Shown here: positions 4,941-9,076 of the stretch, piece after piece
How the letters are laid out: every line of letters starts with the position of its first letter
How positions within the stretch are numbered: the first letter of the stretch is position 1
From: JAVBNW01 sp031551255
Lineage (GTDB): Bacteria; Bacillota; Clostridia; Christensenellales; UBA1750
Assembly (NCBI GenBank): GCA_031551255.1
Contig: JAVBNW010000016.1
Location: 1-9,076 of the forward strand
DNA length: 9,076 nt
Direction: 5' to 3'
The notes under the pieces: model-generated
Told to the model about the DNA's origin: nothing
The model's database searches: none
The model's input: the letters and a program-made list of their open reading frames with translations, nothing else
Position numbers and translations under genes: made by a program

Positions 4941-6947
4941 ATGCGCTATCCGCCAATCGTAGCAAAATTTCCGCACATGATCCACGGCGCGGATTATAAC
5001 CCCGATCAATGGCTCAAGTGGAAGGATACCGTCTGGAAGGAAGATATGCGCCTTGCGAAGCTCGCGGGCATGAATTCTCTGTCCGTGGGCATCTTCGCAT
5101 GGGCGGCCCTCGAGCCGCGTGAAAACGAATTCCATTTAGAGTGGCTGGACGAAATCATGGATATGATGGCGGACAGTGGCATGGTGGCCGTGCTCGCCAC
5201 CCCCAGCGGAGCGCGCCCCGCATGGCTGAGCCAGAAATACCCGGAGGTGCTGCGCGTGCGCGCCGACCGGCAGCGCAACCTGCACGGCGGGCGGCACAAC
5301 CACTGCATGACCTCGCCGCTGTACCGCGAAAAGACGCTGGCGATCAACACCATCCTCGCCGAGCGGTATAAGAATCATCCGGCGCTGGGCGTGTGGCATA
5401 TATCCAACGAATATGGCGGCGAATGCCACTGCCAGATGTGCCAGCAAAAGTTCCGCGCGTGGCTTAAGGAAAGATACGGCTCGCTCGACGCGCTGAACGA
5501 AGCGTACTGGACGGCCTTCTGGAGCCATACCTACAGCGACTGGTCGCAGGTGGAAAGCCCCAGCCCCATCGGCGAAAATGGAACCCACGGCCTAACGCTG
5601 GATTGGAAGCGCTTCACCACCGAGCAATTCGTCGATTTCTACCTGCACGAAATCGCGCCGCTGAAGAAGCACACGCCGGATATCCCATGCACGGCCAACC
5701 TGATGGGCACGTACCCCGGCATCGATTACTTCAGGTTTGCCCAGGTTCTGGACGTGGTGTCGTGGGACGCGTACCCGCAGTGGCAGGGCGACGATCATGA
5801 CATCGAAACCGGCTCGCGCTTCGCGTTTTTTCACGACCTGACGCGCGGCCTGAAGGCTAAGCCCTTCATGCTGATGGAATCCTCCCCCTCCGCCACCAAT
5901 TGGCGGCCGGTCGCCAAGCTTCACAGGCCCGGGGTGCATATGCTGCAATCCATGCAGGCGGTCGCCCATGGTTCGGATACCGTGCAGTACTTCCAGTTTC
6001 GCAAGAGCCGAGGCGCCACGGAAAAATTCCACGGCGCGGTGGTGGATCACGTCGGGCACGAAAACACCCGCGTGTTTAAGGACATCGCCTCCGTGGGCGA
6101 AAGGCTTAAGGGCATGGATGAGATCGTGGGCACGGATACGCCCTCGAAAGTGGCGCTGTTGTTCGATTGGAATGTGCGCTGGGCGCTGGACGACGTGGCC
6201 GGCATGTTGCAAGACAAGACCGGCTACGAGGCGACGGTAATCGAACACTACCGCGCGCTGTGGCGCATTGGCGTGCCGGTGGATATCGTCGACTCCACCC
6301 TGGATTTATCCAAATACAGCGTGCTGATCGCGCCGATGCTGTATATGTTGCGCGCAAATACCACCGAAAAAATCGACGCATTCGTGCAAAACGGCGGAAC
6401 ATTTGTAAGCACCTATGCGACGGGCTATGTAAACGACAGCGATTTGTGCTTTACCGGCGGCTTCCCCGGCCCGCTCAAGGACACGCTGGGCATTTGGTGC
6501 GAGGAGATCGACGCGCTGTATCCGGGCGACAAAAACTCCATTCAATGGAATGGCAAGCGCTACGAGGCGTTCGATCTGTGCGAACTTCTTACCGCTAAGG
6601 GCGCGCAGGTTCTGGCGACCTACGGCGAAGACTTTTACGCCGGAGGCCCGGCGCTGACAAAGAATCCGCGCGGCAAGGGCAACGCCTACTTCATCGCCGC
6701 GCGCACCGGGCGGGATTTCCTTGACGATTTCTACGCGAAGGTTCTAGGCGAAGCGGGCGTCGAAGGGGCTCTTTCCTGCGCGCCGCCCGAAGGCGTCGCG
6801 GCGCAGGTTCGCTCCGACGGCAAGACGGACTTTGTATTCTTGTTGAACTTTACGCCGCGCGCGGCCACGGTGGATGCCGGAGCGGCGGGCAAGGTGGCGC
6901 TTGCGCCGTTCGGCGTACAAATCATCAAGCGCCCTGCGAAGGTGTAG
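4941..6947 (+). CDS. GH42 beta-galactosidase
   Basis: This complete 668-residue family 42 glycoside hydrolase removes terminal beta-linked galactose from oligosaccharides. The N-terminal (beta/alpha)8 barrel covers about 13-390. Glu157 in HISNEYGG is the expected acid/base, and Glu313 in LMESSPSATNWRP the nucleophile. Cys122, Cys162, Cys164 and Cys167 match the four-Cys zinc site known in Thermus GH42 enzymes. A trimerisation domain (about 400-610) and a short C-terminal beta domain (about 610-668) follow, as usual for the family. No signal peptide is present, so it probably acts in the cytoplasm on imported sugars. The start is the first ATG after GAGAGGGG. The alpha-xylosidase gene follows 204 bases later on the same strand with no intervening T-tailed terminator, so they may be co-transcribed. 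Substrate could also be arabinogalactan or galactan oligosaccharides; lactose is less typical for this family. Confidence 0.97.
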   Translation: MRYPPIVAKFPHMIHGADYNPDQWLKWKDTVWKEDMRLAKLAGMNSLSVGIFAWAALEPRENEFHLEWLDEIMDMMADSGMVAVLATPSGARPAWLSQKYPEVLRVRADRQRNLHGGRHNHCMTSPLYREKTLAINTILAERYKNHPALGVWHISNEYGGECHCQMCQQKFRAWLKERYGSLDALNEAYWTAFWSHTYSDWSQVESPSPIGENGTHGLTLDWKRFTTEQFVDFYLHEIAPLKKHTPDIPCTANLMGTYPGIDYFRFAQVLDVVSWDAYPQWQGDDHDIETGSRFAFFHDLTRGLKAKPFMLMESSPSATNWRPVAKLHRPGVHMLQSMQAVAHGSDTVQYFQFRKSRGATEKFHGAVVDHVGHENTRVFKDIASVGERLKGMDEIVGTDTPSKVALLFDWNVRWALDDVAGMLQDKTGYEATVIEHYRALWRIGVPVDIVDSTLDLSKYSVLIAPMLYMLRANTTEKIDAFVQNGGTFVSTYATGYVNDSDLCFTGGFPGPLKDTLGIWCEEIDALYPGDKNSIQWNGKRYEAFDLCELLTAKGAQVLATYGEDFYAGGPALTKNPRGKGNAYFIAARTGRDFLDDFYAKVLGEAGVEGALSCAPPEGVAAQVRSDGKTDFVFLLNFTPRAATVDAGAAGKVALAPFGVQIIKRPAKV

Positions 6948-7027
6948 CAAAGAATTCGCACAGCAACCCAGCGCCTGCTCACAGTATCCGAAATGCCTTG
7001 AGCCGCTATGCCGAGGCCTTGATTGGA

Positions 7028-7042
7028 GTTGCCCAAGGCAAC
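7028..7042. repeat. Small inverted repeat between GH42 and GH31 genes
   Basis: A 6-bp perfect stem (7028-7033 with 7037-7042) with a 3-base loop lies midway in the 204-base spacer. No T-tract follows, so it is unlikely to terminate transcription. The spacer otherwise shows only a weak -10-like TATATT (7127-7132) without a good -35. The GH31 gene therefore most likely depends on read-through from the GH42 promoter. Confidence 0.4.
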
Positions 7043-7151
7043 ACTTCCGGCCAATGACAACCTACGGCAACAAAATCAGGCGCAAAAGGCGGTGCCTGCG
7101 TTTGTGTGAACAGGCCCTAAAACCGATATATTTGCCACAGGGAGGGTTACG

Positions 7152-9076
7152 ATGAAATTCAACAACGGCTATTGGGTGATGCGCGAAGGCGTTCGCCCCT
7201 ATTATCCGGCGGAAGCATACGATGTAGAGGCCATGGAGGGCGGCGGGCTGCGCATCTGTGCCCCCACCCACCCCATCGTATCGCGCGGCGCCACGCTGGG
7301 CGATCCGATGATCACGATCGAGCTAACCACGCCCATCGAGGGCGTCATCGCCGTGCGCGCGTACCACTACGCGGGGCGCAAGGACAACATGCCCGCATTC
7401 GATAAGTTTTCAGGGCCGGTCGAGCCGAAGGTGGAAATCGGCGAGCAGGAGGCCGTGCTGGTCTCCGGGCCGCTCAAGGCGGTCGTCTCGCGCAAGCCGT
7501 ACAGCCTTACTTTCTATAAGAACGGCGAGTATCTCACCGACTCCTCGTTCCGCAACCTGGCCTATATGCTTGACGACTGCCCCGCCTCCAACCGGGATAC
7601 CGGCACGCCCTATATGGTAGATCAGCTTCACTTGGGCGTCGGCGAAAAGGTGTACGGGCTGGGCGAACGCTTCACGCCGTACGTGAAAAACGGCCAGATT
7701 GTAGAGATGTGGAACGAGGACGGCGGCACTTCCTCGGAAATAGCGTACAAAAACATTCCGTTTTACCTGACCAACCGCGGCTACGGAGTATTTGTAGATC
7801 ATGCCGAGAAGGCATTTTTCGAAATCGCTTCGGAGAAGGTATCCCGCGTATCTTTCGGAGTTCCGGGCGAGGAGCTGCGCTACTACATCATCGCCGGGGA
7901 TACTCCGCTTGAGGTGATGAACCGCTACACCGCGCTAACGGGCCGCCCGGCGCTACCGCCAGCGTGGTCGTTCGGGCTGTGGCTGACGACTTCGTTCACT
8001 ACCGCGTACGACGAAAAGACGACCTCTTCGTTCATCCAAGGCATGGCGGACCGCGACATTCCGCTGCACGTATTCCATTTCGACTGCTTCTGGATGCGCG
8101 AATACAACTGGTGCGACTTTCAGTGGGATGAGCGCGTGTTCCCCGATCCCGCGGGCATGCTCAGGCGGTATAAGGAGCGCGGCCTTAAAATCTGCGTGTG
8201 GATCAACCCCTACATCGGCCAGCGCTCGCCGCTATTCGCCGAGGGCCAGCGCGAGGGCTACCTGCTCAAGCGCCCCGACGGCTCGGTGTGGCAGTGGGAC
8301 CTATGGCAGTCCGGCATGGGCGTCGTAGACTTTACCAACCCCGCCGCGTGCGATTGGTACGAGGGCAAGCTCAAGGCGCTATTGGATATGGGCGTGGACT
8401 GCTTCAAAACCGATTTCGGCGAGAGGATCCCCACCGACGTCGTCTACCACGACGGCTCCGACCCCGTGGGCATGCACAACTACTACACGCATCTATACAA
8501 CCAGCTCGTATTTCGGCTGCTCGAGCGCGAACGCGGCGCCGGCGAGGCCTGCCTTTTCGCGCGCAGCGCCACGGCGGGCGGGCAGCAGTTTCCGGTGCAC
8601 TGGGGCGGCGATTGCTCGGCCAGCTACGATTCCATGGCCGAAACGCTCAGGGGCGGGCTTTCGCTCGCGCAGTCGGGCTTCGCGTTTTGGAGCCACGACA
8701 TTTCCGGCTTTGAGGCCACCGCCACGCCGGATGTGTACAAGCGCTGGTGCGCGTTCGGGCTTCTGTCCACCCACTCGCGGCTGCACGGCTCCACGAGCTA
8801 CCGCGTACCGTGGAATTTCGACGACGAGGCCTGCGATGTGCTCAGGTACTTTACCCGCCTCAAGAGCCGCCTGATGCCTTATATTTTCGGGCAGGCCGCG
8901 CTCGCGCACGCAAACGGTGCGCCCGTGCTGCGCCCCATGATGATGGACTTCCCCGCCGACCGCAACTGCGATACCCTGGATCTGCAGTACATGCTCGGTT
9001 CCGATCTGCTCGTAGCGCCGGTAATGAACGACCGCTCGGTAGGCAGCTGCTACCTGCCAGAGGGGACGTGGACGCA
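7152..9076 (+). CDS. yicI: GH31 alpha-xylosidase (YicI type), 3' end outside window
   Basis: The frame from the ATG at 7152 stays open to the window end, giving 641 residues. E. coli YicI has 772, so about 130 C-terminal residues lie outside. GGAGGG (7141-7146) supports the start. The protein aligns by eye with YicI almost throughout at a constant offset of +5 in the catalytic region: an N-terminal beta-sandwich (1-245), then the catalytic barrel (about 265-590). Asp421 in KTDFGERIPTD corresponds to nucleophile Asp416, and Asp487 in HWGGDC to acid/base Asp482. HFDCFWM keeps Cys312-Phe313, matching the YicI Cys307-Phe308 pair that favours xylose over glucose, and Phe282, Trp350 and Lys419 are also kept. 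It should release alpha-xylose from the non-reducing end of isoprimeverose-type oligosaccharides in the cytoplasm. Its position behind a GH42 beta-galactosidase fits stepwise trimming of xyloglucan side chains. Confidence 0.97.
   Translation, partial: MKFNNGYWVMREGVRPYYPAEAYDVEAMEGGGLRICAPTHPIVSRGATLGDPMITIELTTPIEGVIAVRAYHYAGRKDNMPAFDKFSGPVEPKVEIGEQEAVLVSGPLKAVVSRKPYSLTFYKNGEYLTDSSFRNLAYMLDDCPASNRDTGTPYMVDQLHLGVGEKVYGLGERFTPYVKNGQIVEMWNEDGGTSSEIAYKNIPFYLTNRGYGVFVDHAEKAFFEIASEKVSRVSFGVPGEELRYYIIAGDTPLEVMNRYTALTGRPALPPAWSFGLWLTTSFTTAYDEKTTSSFIQGMADRDIPLHVFHFDCFWMREYNWCDFQWDERVFPDPAGMLRRYKERGLKICVWINPYIGQRSPLFAEGQREGYLLKRPDGSVWQWDLWQSGMGVVDFTNPAACDWYEGKLKALLDMGVDCFKTDFGERIPTDVVYHDGSDPVGMHNYYTHLYNQLVFRLLERERGAGEACLFARSATAGGQQFPVHWGGDCSASYDSMAETLRGGLSLAQSGFAFWSHDISGFEATATPDVYKRWCAFGLLSTHSRLHGSTSYRVPWNFDDEACDVLRYFTRLKSRLMPYIFGQAALAHANGAPVLRPMMMDFPADRNCDTLDLQYMLGSDLLVAPVMNDRSVGSCYLPEGTWT

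Noticed and set aside
5592..6248. Long minus-strand open frame (218 codons) opposite the GH42 gene.
   Set aside because: It lies wholly inside a gene with intact catalytic residues and has the composition expected of an antisense frame.
8198..8713. Plus-strand open frame of 171 codons within the end region.
   Set aside because: It is an out-of-frame shadow of the GH31 gene, which is open from 7152 to the window end and carries all catalytic motifs.
1..9076. Searched for tRNA, rRNA, CRISPR arrays, transposase genes and IS ends.
   Set aside because: No cloverleaf, repeat-spacer array, transposase motif or matching terminal inverted repeats with target duplications was seen by eye, including around the GNAT cassette.

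Overview
The window looks like a G+C-rich member of the Bacillota, most likely a gut or plant-litter Clostridia. The support is strong AGGAGG-type ribosome binding sites, a TTG start, sigma-A-like promoters, T-tailed hairpin terminators and a Clostridia-like gene set. This placement is an inference; no rRNA or marker gene is present.

Region 1 (1-519) has no gene I can support. It holds a strong rightward intrinsic terminator (207-251), a G/C-run hairpin, several competing inverted repeats (277-368) and a leader stem-loop (420-453).

Region 2 (520-3996) is a tightly packed rightward operon of four genes. Two are DUF1538 membrane proteins, one ending in a long acidic tail. The third is a soluble protein made of two PII (GlnB-like) domains fused in tandem, and the fourth is a CapA-family metallophosphatase-like lipoprotein. 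The genes overlap by 4 and 11 bases, and the last gap is 6 bases. Two homologous membrane halves beside a two-domain PII protein suggest a PII-gated transporter or channel. Its substrate is unknown. This is the most novel part of the window.

Region 3 (about 4082-4790) is an AT-richer island with one leftward GNAT acetyltransferase gene, its own sigma-A-like promoter and its own terminator. It looks acquired. A rightward terminator-like hairpin just beyond it (4801-4840) may be the original terminator of the region 2 operon, separated from it by the insertion.

Region 4 (4850-9076) is a rightward glycoside-hydrolase locus. It contains a complete GH42 beta-galactosidase behind a promoter carrying a perfect 12-bp palindrome, then a GH31 alpha-xylosidase of the YicI type that runs off the window end. 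Both enzymes lack signal peptides, so they probably act in the cytoplasm. Removing beta-galactose and then alpha-xylose fits the breakdown of imported galactosylated xyloglucan oligosaccharides, although no transporter or endoglucanase is visible here.
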